A stretch of DNA of 64,000 nt from Phorcus lineatus (GCA_921293015.1 OV121092.1:34231764-34295763), one strand, 5' to 3'. Shown: positions 11,122 through 26,180, numbered from the stretch's first letter. Made by a program: numbers and translations. Notes: generated from the sequence alone by a model not told the origin.

Positions 11122-14100
11122 ATGGCTGCCACAACAAGAGAAGGTAAACTATTTTGAAATCGCAAACTGGGGACGCTGGTATCTTAACGCAATGTTAATA
11201 AATTCAAATCTTTAGATTCCAATGCCTACGAAAACTAAATTGTCAGCACATTAAAGCGAATACTTATTGAACATCATAATCTTTAAATTTGAAGTCAAAC
11301 ACATTTTCTTTTTATCACGTTTTGTTTTCATACGTTTTACCTACGCTGCTGATTCTATGCTGTGCCTTAAACAAATTAGATAATCAAAACCCACGTATAT
11401 TTATATATTTTTGAGAAGTTGTTTCTATTCGAATCGTTCGCTCAAAGAGCTTATGGAGACTGCGTTTTAGATCATGTCAATTTCGTTCCTATTTTTCAAG
11501 CCCTCAGGTTCCTAACACTTGATAAATTCAATATATACTGTAGAGGTCATTTTTTGACGGTAGGCCGCAACCATGGTTACGTTTGTGGGTCGAATTTAAA
11601 TATTTGGTAAACTTTAATCACTGAAATAATCATTACATTACATAAATAATAATAATCGAGTTTTATGCTTGACATTGTGCTAGTCTAATGATTATAAACT
11701 GCAACACCAACCCTTACACTAGACAAGCTAACCCTATATATAAGCTATAGCAATGTATTTAAACATGTTTTCTATTATCAAACTGTTGTTACCATGTGAA
11801 AATCAAATGTTATCTGCATCTGTACTTGTACTATAGGCCTAATGGCCCGAAATACTGAATAAACTGAATCTGAAATCTAACCCTATTGTACAGGGAAGCA
11901 AAGGTTAAAAAGATTGTCTACAAATATTTCAGGGCTAATGAAGACAATCAAGAGAATCTTACGTTAAACAAAATAGTATGAAATGAACACAATCTTTGTG
12001 TGACAGGATTAATGCAGTCCAGCCAATAATAATGATAAACTAATGATTAATCTTTATTGTCTGGAATACATTGCCAGGGATTGGGAAAGGCAGGGGCCAT
12101 GGGCCATTTTGCACATTGGATGAAAAAATGGCCCATTCAAATTTGAAATTTTACCATTGCTTCTAAGGGGAATGGCCCATTCAAAATTCTGAAAATGACT
12201 AAAAGTTCTATAAATGGCCCATTATCAAAGGTGTCTTTCCCAATCCCTGCATTGCACATTGGAATTTAAATTTTATTTTGCACAGCAGCCACAGTTAAAG
12301 TGTATCATGATCATTAGCAAAAATCTACAGTGGTTGAAATATTTCAGCATGAGAGTTGTGATATATTTCCTTGATTGTATTCCAATTTGAAATAGAACAT
12401 ATTCATATCCAATTTGATTATGTATTTCAGAGATAGAGGAGCAAGTGCGAAATATCCAGGCAAAGACAGCTCAACTGGTTGAAGTCAGGGATGATGGAGA
12501 AAGAGTTGGTCTTGGAGCTGAGGGTCATTATGATGTCGACATTTATGACTCCAACAAATTTGCCGGATACGTGACATCAATTGCGGCTACAGATGAACCA
12601 GATGTAAGACAGCTTTATTGACATTCCTTTAAAACTATTATAATAAACCCCATACAAGTGTTTTGGATGAATTTCATAAGTTTTTGTTTACAAAATTCTC
12701 AATTCATATGATTAATTTAAATGGAAATATGTGTAATAATGCATTTGATAACAAATGAACTTGGTAAGTCTTCAGTAACTTGATTAGCTTATTCTCAATT
12801 AAATCTTTGTAATTAAAATAAACTTGTTGTAATTTCTCTTTTCAGGATTTTGAAGATGTAGGGCCAGCTTTCCCTAAAAGATCGAGCTACACAGCACCGT
12901 TGAACTTACTCCATGAAACTGCAAATGACAAGGTACACTAATGTTGTGATTGTTTCAATTCATATCTTATAGTTTAATCGTAATTGATCATTTTAGATAG
13001 TAAATTGCTTTTACAATATTGTCAGTAGTAAGTATTGAAAAATATCAACTCTTCCAGTGCAAAGCTAAACTATGTCGTTTGAGTTTATGGAATTCTTTCA
13101 AGTTCTTTAAATATGTTTAAGGATTTTGATCCTTTGGCTGATCACCGAGTGCCAAAGATCGCCGACAGAGAAACTGAATACCAGGCAAGAAGACGTCAGA
13201 TGATAATATCACCAGAGAGATATGATCCATTCGCAGACGGTTAGTATATATCTCTCGTCATGACTCTTTGTTTATTTTTGTTAAATATTGTTTTTATTCT
13301 GACAATGAATGAGAGATGATACCATAATATGATCTGATGCCACGAGCAACCGCAGATTGATCAATTCTAAATTGTTGTGATACATTCAGTTTTGGGAAAG
13401 GGTTTGTTTTGGAAAAGGTTATTATTTACTTATAATGTTTAAGTTGTAATCATTTCATCTTAATGTAAATGTTTCCTTTACTGATTATTATGGTATCATC
13501 TGTTTTGACTGCACTGTCGTGTAACTTGAGCATTTGATTGTAAAAAGGACAATTGTTGCTAAGAGGCTAAATGGATGTGGAAATGTGTTGAAAAGGTTTT
13601 CCAGCAATGTTTTTGAATTGAGTTAAAATGAAATTCTATCAGAATTGGTAGTTCTGAAGGGGTAATGAGAAAAAAGAAGAAAAAACCATGTTGATTATAA
13701 ACCCTAAAACAATCAAAACTTGTCAAGAGTTGTTAAACATTGATCTGAACGTCATAAGAGATTGTCAAAAGTTTGAAGATCAGGGGGAACAAGAAAGATT
13801 AATTAATTGATTATTACAGTTTTTAATCCTATTCAAACTTCAAGAAGAAAATGCAAAAACAATCAAATATCTTACCCAGGAGATGTTGAGAAAAGTGATT
13901 CGTTTATAATCACTATTTCTAAACAAGACAAGTTTGTGTTGACAGTTTGCATTCCAACAAATTGAAATTGGTTTGGAATGTCTAAAGCATTGAAGAATGT
14001 GACTGCAGAGTATGAAAGGAATGAAATGGGAGTCGTGAAAGTGAGATCAGTAAATGAAAGATGAGTTCTTGGTTTCTGGTTACATAGGGATGTCATTGGA

Positions 14101-17100
14101 CTCTTATTGAGTTACCCAAAAAGCCAATCCGAGACTAATGTCAACTATTTTCCTTTCTAGCTTCCATTGAGGACATTGGCCACGCACCCGACAACTATGT
14201 TTGATATTTGTTCAAGCTGTAAATAAACTGGCATATATATCATTGCAAAATTACTCATATCTGAATTTTAAATCATTATTGCCAGATTTGAAGAAAAATT
14301 GTTTTTATGGTTTCAATACTAAGTGTGTAATATGATTGATAATGTATGTCTTAAACACTGTAATTTATGCTATTTGCATGCTAAATCTGAGGTTTATGAG
14401 AGACTATTCATGTTCTGAATGATGTTTAGATTGTGTGAGTGGTGGTACACAACTACACTAATCTGAGACTAATTTTAGGATTTGTGAAGTCTGAGTATAT
14501 CTCAGGGCGGATTTGCGGCGAGATCGGGACTTGAAGACCAAGGTGTACGTATACATTGCCACTGTGCAAACATAGTGAGGCAATCAGACACCAACTTGTG
14601 GGTATTTGGTCAACAATCCTTTCCTAACTACAGTCTCAAGAAAGTCAAGTATTCTCCGAGCTCTCTAAGCAATTACAGAATCCCTAAATGTTGCAATATT
14701 GTGAGTCATCACCAGGAAAAAATTACATTACAAGTACTACCTTTGTAATTAATCTTATAAAAGAATCCATGAAATGTGGTATTCAATGAATGAAGATGAC
14801 ATTACTAAAAAGAAAGTCATTCCTTGTGTTTCTGTTGTTGATTAGAGTTAAGATTTTCAGTGACTGATCAATGGCAATTTACAATCTTTAAAAGGAAAAA
14901 CTGACCTCGATAGTCTGAAGTTGATCTCTGATTGCATCCCCCAAGGACTACATTTCATCCGTGGTGAAGTTAAAATGGTCAGGTGAGATGCCACATGTAT
15001 AGTAGGGATGGAAATAGAGTATCTGGAAATGTATAAATCAAAATTGGAGTCCTCTCCATTCGTCCAATTTGGGCAAACCTTGAAGCTCTTCTACACATTT
15101 GGCATGAAATGTGACCGACAGAATATTTGGAAGTGAAAAGGAGAAAGAAAGAGTATAATACATTAAGCCTGTTAACCTCAGAGCTGTCTGTCATATTCAG
15201 ACAATAAATTTTGGAGGAAACAATAACTTTTGATGGCTACTAGATGGAACATGTCCCCCATGATGAGTTGCAGATAAAGGGAGGTGATTTCCAGATTCTC
15301 TATGTCCGGTGTAGTTCTTGGGTCATTGCAGATTAGGAGAGATAATCTGTCAAACTCGAATCATTTTCCCTGATATTATTGTCTATTTAATCTGTCACGG
15401 CTTGTGTCGTGACACCTCTGCTTTATTTTGTAGGCGGCAAGACACCAGATCCCAAACTTCAAGCTCGAACATTCTCCGATGTTATGACAGAGGTGCATCT
15501 CAGCAAAGAACAGGTCAGCTGTGGAAACTTTGAATCATTTAAAAGACAAAACTGTTACATATGTTAATACAACTATTTGTCAATCTGAAAATTTAAATCG
15601 GGTATACCGATCCTTTCTGTGTGGCGAATTTGCTGAAATATTGCCCAAGTATGTTCAACACTAACTCACACGCGCATGTATTATCATGCAGTAATTTCTA
15701 TTGTCATATATTGACTGTACAGATTTTGATGTCAAGGCTGCTACAAACATTTTAACATCTCTAAATCTATCTCAAACAGCTATTTAATCTTGTTATGTTT
15801 TATCAAGCATATAAAATTTTGACACAAGTAATGTCTAAATTGAGAAATATAGAGATAAATCTAAGTAAAATATGACTTTTCTTCAGGCTGGGTTGCGTCA
15901 ACAAATGCACGAGAAGGCTAAGGCCGGAGAACTGAGATCAAACGGGGCTGGGGGAGATGCAGGACACAAACAACCAACTAAACGAAAGAGATGGGACCAG
16001 TCAGCTGCTCAGGATGATGCTCCTACCAAGAAGAAAGCATCGTCATGGGATGCTGCCGAAGCTGTGACTCCCTCTAACAGTCGATGGGACGAGACCCCTG
16101 GAAGAGCTAAGGGAGAGCAGACCCCTGGTGCTACCCCAGGACAGAGCACCAGACAGTGGGATTCCACCCCTGGACATGCTACACCAGGAGCTGCTACCCC
16201 AGGTCGAGATACCCCTGGACATCAGGGCACACCCAGTGCCAGGAGAAACAGATGGGACGAGACCCCAAAGACTGAGAGAGGTAGAGCTTTTGTATCATTT
16301 GATACATATTTAGTTTTGTTGATTGAACCTGAGTTCTGATCAGTAGTATTTTGAGTCTCTGAATCTTGTACATTAGAAATGAAAATGGTTCACATTGCAA
16401 AGTTAATGTCTTACTGGTAATAATTTAGATGCCCTTTTGACTAGTATCCAAATGAATACTATCTTTCCCTATGAATTCTGATGTAGCTAAATGTTAATTT
16501 CAGAAACACCTGGTCACGGCAGCGGATGGGCAGAAACCCCTCGCACAGACCGCGGTGGCGATCTGATAGAGACCACACCTACTCCAGGGGCAAGTAAACG
16601 CAGATCCCGCTGGGACGAAACTCCTGGAGCCACACCAGGTGGAATGACACCATCCATGACCCCTGGCGGAATGACGCCAAGTATGACCCCTGGAGGTCAA
16701 ACCCCTAACATGACCCCTGGTGGAATGACCCCATCAGGACAAACGCCTGGAGGTATGACACCTGGTGGTTTTACCCCAGGAGGAACTACCCCGACCGGTC
16801 AGAAAGCCATGGCAATGGCGACACCCACCCCTGGTCACCTCATGTCGATGACCCCAGAACAGTTGCAGGCGTATACATGGCAGAGAGAAATCGATGAGCG
16901 GAACAGGCCACTCTCTGATGATGAGCTGGACGGAATGTTCCCACCTGGATACAAGGTCAGTGTCTATAATATAGTTAATATCGGGGTTGTTGCTAGAAAA
17001 AAAATTCCTCATTTACCAATTATGTGTTTGTTATGATACCTCAGATGATTCTCTATCAAGTATATTTTGATGTGTGGAAGGAAACATCAAAGCAGACACA

Positions 17101-20100
17101 ATTAAAATATGTGTGACATTTGAATTTCTATTTGAAAGTAAAACATTTATTTCTCAATGCAGGTCTTTTTATTCAAAATATTTTTCCTATTTCATATGTA
17201 ACTGAATCTTTTCATGATCCATTTTGACAGGTCCTACAACCTCCAGCAGGGTACATCCCAATCAGAACCCCGGCAAGAAAGCTCATAGCCACGCCCACTC
17301 CTATTGCTGGCACCCCCGGGTTCCGCATGCAGACCCCTGACACTAAGACCCAGATCGTTGACATGCAGCCGAAGGGGAACCTGCCAATGATGAAACCGGA
17401 TGATATGCAGTACTTCGACAAACTGCTGGTGAGGACAGCTTTCATATTTTGTATGATGGAGAAATTTTAATCAAATCCTCTGCATCATAACTTTTGGATA
17501 TTTTAACTTTATTAAAGAAATATATGGATTTTATAAAAAAAACTCACTACCTATTAGCCACCTGTTTAGCTGCAAAAGATATCAAGAAGGAAGACCTTAA
17601 TGAAACATCTTGGTTGTCGGACTGCAATATTTTTCGCTCTAAAGCCAGATGTCATTCTATAAACCTGTTCTTATGTTTGAGGTCCCATTTGTCACTTTTA
17701 AGGAGACTTGTTGCATGTTTCTATAAGATCTTAAACTGGGCGATTAATTTGCAGGTTGATGTGGACGAGGAGTCTCTGTCCCCAGAGGAACAGAAAGAGA
17801 GGAAGATCATGAAGCTCCTACTCAAGATCAAGAATGGAACCCCTCCCATGAGGAAGGTAAGATAATGGCCAGATACTGAAAAACGGTTTTTGAAAGTTTG
17901 AAGTTTCAGAATGTATTTTGTTGACATCTGATTAAATTTAATCATGTTCCAGTGTTTTATCTTGAAATGTAATCAATTTTGTCCAGTTAATGTGTGAGAA
18001 AACCTGTTTCTAATTATATATATTTTTTTGTAGTTCAGCTTCCTTTCCTGTATAAGTTAACAGTTAATTAGTTAAGATTGTAAAATTATTATTCTGAAAA
18101 ATGATCTGTTTATTCATTGCTGACAGTAATGAAATTATTTTGAAAAATTCATAGCTTCTGAAGTCCAGGTTATTAATAACAAATTAATTAGATCCTATAG
18201 TTTATGAGTAAATTGACAAAGATAAAATAAAAATTTGTCAGTAAAAAGGAATGTCTATTGTCTTTCTGCATATTAAATGGAAAAATTAACACAACACTTA
18301 CATTCTTCTTGTTATGTGCAGGCTGCTCTGAGACAGATCACAGATAAAGCTCGAGAGTTTGGCGCAGGTCCTCTGTTCAACCAGATCCTCCCTCTACTTA
18401 TGTCCCCGACCCTCGAGGATCAGGAGCGCCATCTGTTGGTGAAGGTTATCGACAGGATCCTCTACAAACTGGACGATCTGGTCCGACCCTACGTACACAA
18501 GATCCTTGTGGTTATTGAACCCCTGCTTATTGATGAAGACTACTATGCTCGTGTTGAGGGCAGAGAAATCATCTCAAACTTGGCAAAGGTGAGAAATGAA
18601 TATTGTCAATTTTGTTGCCATCCTATTTGATGAGGATGTTCATTTCGAATACATATGATAGAGATAAACCTGTGTTGTTCCAGTGTAGCATTAACTTTTT
18701 GTGCTTTTGAATCTTTGGCTTTGAAGCTATGGCCTATATATATTTAAAAGCCTTGAATATAAGGTACTTTGAGTGTGTCTAAGTCAAATGTCAAAGTATA
18801 AGAAAAAGGCTTTAGGAAATGCCAGTCTGGATAAAAAATTAACCAGGGCTGTCATAAGGGTTGTATTGGATTGACAATTTGTCCAACAATACACAATGAT
18901 GACCAATCTTTATTTTTGTTGCATCACATCTATTCAGTAGCTCACTTGTTGGCTTTCTATTGTGAAAATATCAGTGCATAATTAGTATATATATTATTGA
19001 GGAAGATTCTCTGTTGTAACATGTGTGATCATTTCTGTCTGCAGGCTGCTGGCCTGGCTACCATGATCTCCACCATGAGACCTGACATTGACAACATGGA
19101 TGAGTACGTCCGTAACACAACAGCTCGGGCATTTGCCGTCGTAGCTTCTGCACTGGGTATTCCATCTCTCCTACCCTTCTTAAAGGCTGTTTGTAAAAGC
19201 AAGAAGTCGTGGCAGGCTCGGCATACAGGTATCAAGATTGTACAGCAGATTGCTATCCTCATGGGCTGTGCTATTCTCCCTCATCTCAAGAATCTGGTCG
19301 AGATTATCGAACATGGTGAGTTACATTGGAAAAACTGAGCTATTAATTTTCTGTGTTGAAATACCATCTTTTGTAATAGCAGTAATTAAAAGATCTTTTG
19401 AAAGATTAGAAATGACATAGAATATGATTCTCAAGGCATTTGAAATGTGCTTTTATCTTATTTACTTGCAAATGTGTAGGCAAGTAAGTTATTTTTTGCC
19501 TTTGAGATAGTGTTTATTTTTTTAAAACATGAATAATGAATAGATTTTATTCACTAAAAAATGTATGCATTTATTTTATATAATGTCATAAATATTTTAT
19601 CAAAGTTATTGATGTTGTGTTACAGGTTTGGTTGATGAACAACAGAAAGTGCGTACAATCACTGCCCTGGCGCTGGCTGCGTTAGCTGAAGCAGCCACTC
19701 CATATGGTATCGAGTCCTTTGACAGTGTGCTCAAACCTCTCTGGAAGGGTATCAGGCAACACAGAGGAAAGGTGTGGCTTTATGACTTATTTCTTGCATT
19801 GAAATAAATATTGTTATAAATCAGGAATTGGGTAAAAAAAAAAGTCAATGCTTTAAGTTTTACCCTTAATCATATTCCTCTAGGGTTTTGAATCTACTGT
19901 TTCTTCCTTTGTGTTTTCCCAAATAATAACTTATAGTATGTACACTGCATCCTTGCCATGTTAACTCTTCTATGCTCTTGTGCAGGGTTTGGCTGCGTTC
20001 TTGAAGGCGATTGGTTACTTGATCCCGTTGATGGATGCAGAGTATGCCAACTACTATACAAGGGAAGTGATGTTGATCCTAATCAGAGAGTTCCAGTCTC

Positions 20101-23100
20101 CTGATGAGGAGATGAAGAAGATTGTTCTCAAGGTTAGTGGTAATGACTTAGTCACGACAGCTATACCAATTTCAAACTCATTCTTTGGTAATGCAGGTTT
20201 AAGTTGAGTTGTGTGTTTTCAGGAAATGACATTAAGCATTGGTTACTTTGTAGATGCTGTTAAAAATGGTTACCCAATATAGTTTTGTCTTCATAGAACC
20301 ATATTTTTAGCTCCTCTACTGGCTAATTGATAGTTTAGTTATAGCTTTCATTAGCCACTTGAAGAACCTTGATTTTTAAGATAGGAAAACATTTATGGTT
20401 TGCTCTGATACATTCAGCTAGTAAACGGTTAAATTAAATCTTTTACAAACCCTTGCTGATACTGTTGTACGGCTAATTTCCACGTATTGTCCATTCTGCA
20501 GGTGGTGAAGCAGTGCTGTGCTACTGATGGTGTGGAACCCCAGTACATCAAGGACGAGATTCTACCCGCTTTCTTCAAACACTTCTGGAACCAGAGGATG
20601 GCTCTTGACAGAAGGAACTACAGACAGGTGCGTAGCTCTTACACAATCAGTTAGATAGTAGATATATGTCAGATGACAGATAACTCTCCTTATAAAGTCT
20701 TCCATTGAAGTTTGGATCTAAGTTATAACTCTCCTTTAAAAGTCAAGTTGAGTGCAACAAGTCTCGTTGCTTGGCTAATGAAAGCCTTGTTGCATTTCTT
20801 CAAGTGTGTGCAAGCTCTATACATCTTGTTTACATCTTGTTGCTGATAAGGGTAATGCACTCAAACCAAGGTTGGAGGGACAATGGATCAAGGTTTTAAT
20901 GAGCTAGTGATGAAGATGGTTGATAGTTTTGGCTTATAAGGAAGATTTCAATGACCTTGATCAGACCTTACGCTCTCAGCTTGTCAAGACTTTGAGGAAA
21001 TGTCTTGAATTATTCTTGATCTAGTTCAATTTTTCATATCATATCCCCTCTTATTTCAGCTGGTGGACACAACAGTTGAGATTGCTAACAAAGTAGGAGC
21101 AGCAGAGATTGTGGGTCGAGTGGTGGACGATCTCAAGGACGAGGCTGAACAGTACAGGAAAATGGTGATGGAGACGATTGAGAAGATAATGTCTAACCTA
21201 GGAGCGGCTGACATCGACTCACGTCTTGAGGAGCAGTTGATTGATGGTATCCTGTATGCCTTCCAGGAACAGACCACAGAGGTGAGCAAAATGTTTCTTT
21301 CTTGTAGTGGTATGAAATCTGTAAAATTTGCTCCAAGCTTGCAATTTTTTCTTGTTGAGTTTGGAAAATGTTTATTGATGAATATATATACAACAACCTG
21401 AGAAAGCCACTGAGGTTAGAAAATCTTCATTCAGACAATTTGGCTTTGCCAAGAGGTAAAAAATTTATATCATCTTGTTATTTACCTTTTCTGTTTCATG
21501 AGATGAGACAAGCATGGTCAAGAAAGGACAAATAATTAATTAATTTTATCATTTAATCGTAATTTTATGCATTTACATGAGTGGGCCCCTGAAAGTGCCA
21601 TTTACGTAAGTAACGACATGATGTAAGAAGCAATGTTTTGTGATAATAGGTCATTGCTGTTCTAGTGACTGATAACATGTTCCAATGTCTTTTCATTCGT
21701 GACTGACAACAGGGTTAATTTCACTGTTAGGTCACTGTATTTCACCGGCAGTCATATAATTGATCTTGTTTACAATGTTATTAAACAGTATTTTATTTCT
21801 AAAACATTCGCATCCAAAGTTCAGGAACTGTAACAGTGCTACTTTGCTAAGATATCAGAAGAATTGATAGTAAATTTTGGTTACTATATATTTTCTCATT
21901 TAATCACCTGTTCCAAGATTCTTTATTATAACTGCAACCTTTTATAACCTGTCTTCCAGGACGTTGTGATGTTGAATGGGTTTGGTACAGTTGTGAACGC
22001 ACTGGGCAAGCGGGTGAAGCCCTATTTACCCCAGATCTGTGGTACAATCCTCTGGCGTCTCAACAACAAGTCTGCAAAAGTGCGACAGCAGGCGGCCGAT
22101 TTGATCTCAAGAATTGCTATTGTCATGAAGACATGTCAAGAGGTAGGGCTAAAAAAGATTAGTGATGTTGCAACATTTTGCTGCTGTAATTCTTTAATCA
22201 GTTGACTGCAAGCTATCCACACATTAGTTCCTGTTCTCCCCCTCTGTAAATTGAAAACAAACAAAAACATTTAATTTTAATCTCTTGATTTAAAACCCGC
22301 AGAAATTAAGATTAAATTAACAAATCTCAATATCATTATACACATGATTTGAAATAACTTTGGTCAAAATGTTTTGATGTGTAATTAGAACATTCACTTT
22401 ATTTTAGTCTGTATACTAGAAATGATTGCAAACTTTCCACCCTGAAACTCATTTTTGATTGACAAATCTTGTTTATCGTCATGCTTTCAATTGAAATTAA
22501 CTTGTGTTTGCAGGAGAAATTGATGGGTCATTTGGGAGTTGTGTTGTATGAGTACCTTGGAGAAGAGTACCCTGAAGTTCTTGGTTCCATCCTGGGAGCT
22601 CTGAAGGGCATCGTCAACGTCATCGGCATGACCAAGATGACACCACCAATCAAAGATCTGTTGCCTCGACTCACGCCCATCTTGAAGAACAGGCACGAGA
22701 AGGTTCAGGAGAATTGTATTGATCTGGTTGGACGTATCGCTGACCGTGGAGCAGAGTTTGTTGCTGCCAGAGAGTGGATGAGAATATGCTTTGAGCTCCT
22801 CGAGTTGTTGAAAGCTCACAAGAAGGCCATCAGAAGAGCCACTGTCAACACATTTGGTTATATTGCCAAGGCCATTGGGTAAATTTTCATTTTGACAGAT
22901 ATGGTTATCATCTCATTAACTTCTTTTTCTTCTTTAAAAAATCTGTTATCCTGAATTGTAGGGGCTCAAGTCAAACTTCAGTTAAAAACGAGTGCCTCAC
23001 AAAACTGAATCATTAAGTTGACTGAACAAGAGGATTCATGTTGATTGAAGCTTTTGCAACAAACACAAAGTCCCTTTTTTAAAGAGAAAATATTTTGTTT

Positions 23101-24639
23101 TTGAGTCTTCTTTTGTAACTTCGGAATTTAAAGAAGTCCATAAAAATCTCATGTAATGATATCAGCCAAGTAAAGATTTATGTTCTTCTTGATTATTACT
23201 TTAAAGCTGAACTGTCCCCTTTCACTGACACTTCCTATGATAAAATTTACTTAACCCAGTGGTTCACTTTATTCCATGTATTCAAGACTGGTGTCATAAT
23301 GACCTGTTTTGCTTTTTTCAGACCACATGATGTGTTGGCGACCCTACTAAACAATCTGAAAGTTCAGGAGAGACAGAACAGAGTCTGCACAACGGTAGCC
23401 ATAGCTATTGTGGCAGAAACATGTTCTCCTTTCACTGTGCTGCCTGCTCTGATGAATGAATACAGAGTCCCTGAACTGAATGTACAGAATGGTGTCCTCA
23501 AGTCTCTCTCTTTCATGTTTGAGTACATCGGAGAGATGGGCAAGGATTATATCTACGCCGTCTCACCCCTCTTTGAAGATGCACTTATGGACAGGTAGGT
23601 CATTTTTAAAAAAAAGAATTTGGTTTAAATTTGAAAGCGTCGTAATTTATTAACTGAATTGCCACAATATAAGATCGTTACAATGATCTATCAAAGTATG
23701 ATTCTTATTTGCTATTGATATACGAAAATGTTCCTGAATTTAGTTAGTCTCGAAGAATGGTCTGTCTGGTATATCATCACTTGTATGCATATTATCTTTT
23801 ATGTAATGTTGGTCAAAAGCAGTCACTATTTTTCTGTTGAACTGGGTCACGTTCAACCCTAGTTACATGAAACGACGTACTCAACCTCGTTCTCGTCTGA
23901 TATTTAACTGTAACACATGATATATCTCCATGTCAAACTCGCAGACACATGGTAACCTTTATGTATGAATTGATCATTAAACTCATTTTCCCTTCCAGAG
24001 ATTTAGTTCACAGACAGACTTCAATGGCTGCTATTCAGCACATGGCTCTTGGAGTGTATGGGTTTGGTTGTGAGGACGCTCTCACTCATCTCCTTAACTA
24101 TGTGTGGCCTAACATCTTCGAGACGTCGCCACATGTGGTTCAGGCATTCATGGGAGCTGTCGAGGGGCTTAGGGTAGCGATTGGACCATCGAAAATACTG
24201 CAATATGCGATGCAGGTACGTATCAGTTTAATTATGTAATAGTGTTCATGAATATATATGTTTGATGGGGTTTCATTGAATTTCTAAGAAGAAAACTAGC
24301 GTTATTCACCAAAATTTGATGCTTTTAGATATCAATTTTGATTCTTTCACCCGTAGCGTTGCTTGTTCCATATGAATCAAATCTGTTTACTTATAAGGAA
24401 TAGGGTTTTTTTTCAAAATGAAATCTTATCATAAATTTGTCTTTTAACAAGATAATGATTCATTCCATCACTCTTTTCAGGGCTTATTCCATCCTGCACG
24501 AAAGGTTCGGGACGTTTACTGGAAGGTTTACAACACAGTGTATATCGGAGCACAAGACGGGATGATTCCAGCGTATCCGCGCATACCAAACGATGCTAAG
24601 AATCAGTACATCAGATACGAGCTTGACTACATCTTGTAG
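11122..24639 (+). CDS. SF3B1: Splicing factor 3B subunit 1 (SF3b155)
   Basis: Coding exons: 11122-11143, 12431-12603, 12846-12932, 13122-13239, 15434-15513, 15887-16280, 16504-16955, 17231-17428, 17755-17856, 18322-18588, 19045-19315, 19626-19771, 19986-20132, 20502-20627, 21060-21281, 21960-22142, 22514-22878, 23322-23594, 23999-24215, 24481-24639. They join in frame to 1333 residues (human protein 1304). SF3B1 is the scaffold of the U2 snRNP SF3b complex and contacts the branch-point helix in the nucleus. Seen: RWDQ/RWDETP ligand motifs and TPG repeats in the N-terminal third (UHM-partner and phosphorylation region), then near-invariant HEAT repeats ending [10 protein letters not shown]. 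Human hotspot residues E622, R625, H662, K666 and K700 are conserved; K700 is codon 19646-19648 (residue 729 here). A longer GGMTPSMTP-type run (16620-16790) accounts for much of the extra length. No defects seen. Confidence 0.98.
12075..12249. repeat. Non-autonomous DNA transposon (MITE), CAGGG ends
   Basis: A 175-bp element with perfect 15-bp terminal inverted repeats (CAGGGATTGGGAAAG) and CATTGC directly outside both ends, a possible 6-bp target duplication. Internally it repeats ATGGCCCATT several times. It sits in SF3B1 intron 1. A diverged copy lies in a CIR1 intron. Confidence 0.8.
13240..15433 (+). other. SF3B1 intron 4, the longest intron of the gene
   Basis: At 2.2 kb it is well above the other introns (0.14 to 1.3 kb). 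It contains less AT-rich stretches at about 14480-14660 and 14980-15200 with no long ORF, and a small GTCACG/CGTGAC hairpin at 15395-15415. No mobile element is recognised. It could house a non-coding regulatory exon. Confidence 0.35.
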
Positions 24640-25861
24640 AGGGGGATATGAGCTGTTTATATTGAAAGTGCTACACATGACATTAAGAAGCTTTAACATG
24701 TGGAAGGAAAGTCTGACTGTGCCATGTTTGAGTTTGAACTGGTATGAGAGAAAAATAGTAGGTAATACTTATACATGAAGGTACAAAGACTTGATAAATT
24801 TGATACAATTGTCATAGAAGAGAATTTCTTAAAGATGGCCATAATGTTAATGTTGTGAAGAGATTTATGATTTTGAATAGAAAAATGCATGTCATCACTT
24901 GGATTTCTTCATTCTCCGCAAAAAGAGACCGATTGCATCTATTTAGATTATTGAAAAATCCCCAGAGTATGATCAATGTACCACTTCAATCTTGAATGTC
25001 AGGGTTGACTTTATCATTTATGTAAAACACATAAGGGCATATAAACGGTTGTTGTCAAGAGTTGAAATTAATGCACAAAGAACATGAGATGGTTAAAGAT
25101 ATATTTTCTAAAGAAACAATTTCAATCATGAACTAGTGATGTCTGTTTTCAGATATGTTGTTAATACCTTTGTATTCCCTGTAAATCTTTGTCTAGCAAT
25201 TCTACGTGTGTGAAGGTGTTTAAACTTTTTAGTCATCATTTGTTCAAAGTCTTGTAAAACAGGGCAAGAAAACTTTCTTCATCTTTAGCTGTTGTATTAC
25301 TTACTTCAAAGTTTTATACTGTTAAGTTTACTTGTGAATTATTATTTCAATCTAAACATGGCAACATTGATACAAGGTCTGAAAGTTTCAAATTGTTAAA
25401 GGTGTATGTCATTCATCCCATACTTTGCTTCATGTGTTTATGATTCATATTAAGTAAATTGTATCCATTTGTGAGAAAAAGCCCTTTATATCAAAGATAC
25501 ACACACTAATAATTACATTGTGTTTAGCACATTTTATGCAATATATTTGTCTGATGAAAAGTTTTCATGAGCCTCGAAATGTAATTGAAAGTTTTTGCCA
25601 CATACCTCCACGTGGTTGTCTGTTTGGACTTTATAAACCCCTCTCTTATTATTGCATTAACATAAATAATTTCTGAGATACTATCTTCACAAAAATTATT
25701 AGAAATATGCATGAGTGCATTTTAAGGCTTCTATATGTTCAATTCATACTTCATTATTCTTTTCATTACCTGTATGTTTCATGTCAAGCTTAAGCTTCAA
25801 AACTCATGTGTGCACTCATCGTCTGCCTTCAATGTCAAATTGTACAATTTCTGTAAATAAA
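24640..25861 (+). other. SF3B1 3' UTR with polyadenylation signals
   Basis: AT-rich sequence without ORFs of note. AATAAA occurs at 25856-25861 and again at 25902-25907, giving a 3' UTR of about 1.2 kb. Downstream DNA then holds a SINE fragment before the converging OXNAD1 gene. Confidence 0.6.
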
Positions 25862-26180
25862 TCCAAAATCAGTGTGTAAACAGAGTTGTTTGTTTTTAAT
25901 GAATAAAGCAAGTTCAAAATGATAATTATTCAGTGAGCATTTAGAAAATTAGTTGCAAAAGAAACATCCATATCAATTTGGGAAGATCTTTTTTTCTAAT
26001 TTGCTGTTGCTGCCTTCCTTTCATGACATCCAACATCGCCATTTAACATTTCTATGAAAACTTAATGTCTTAAGCTGATCAATTTGGAGAATTCATCCTA
26101 AGGTGTTTGAATAAAACCTGTGACTTCCATATTCCAGGGGATCAGGACTAATGTGCAAGGTAACACCCCTTAAAATGCAG

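Noticed and set aside
25548-25583. Second hammerhead-like CTGATGA...CGAAA in the SF3B1 3' UTR
   Set aside because: The bases between the core blocks cannot form a stem II, so it is not supported.
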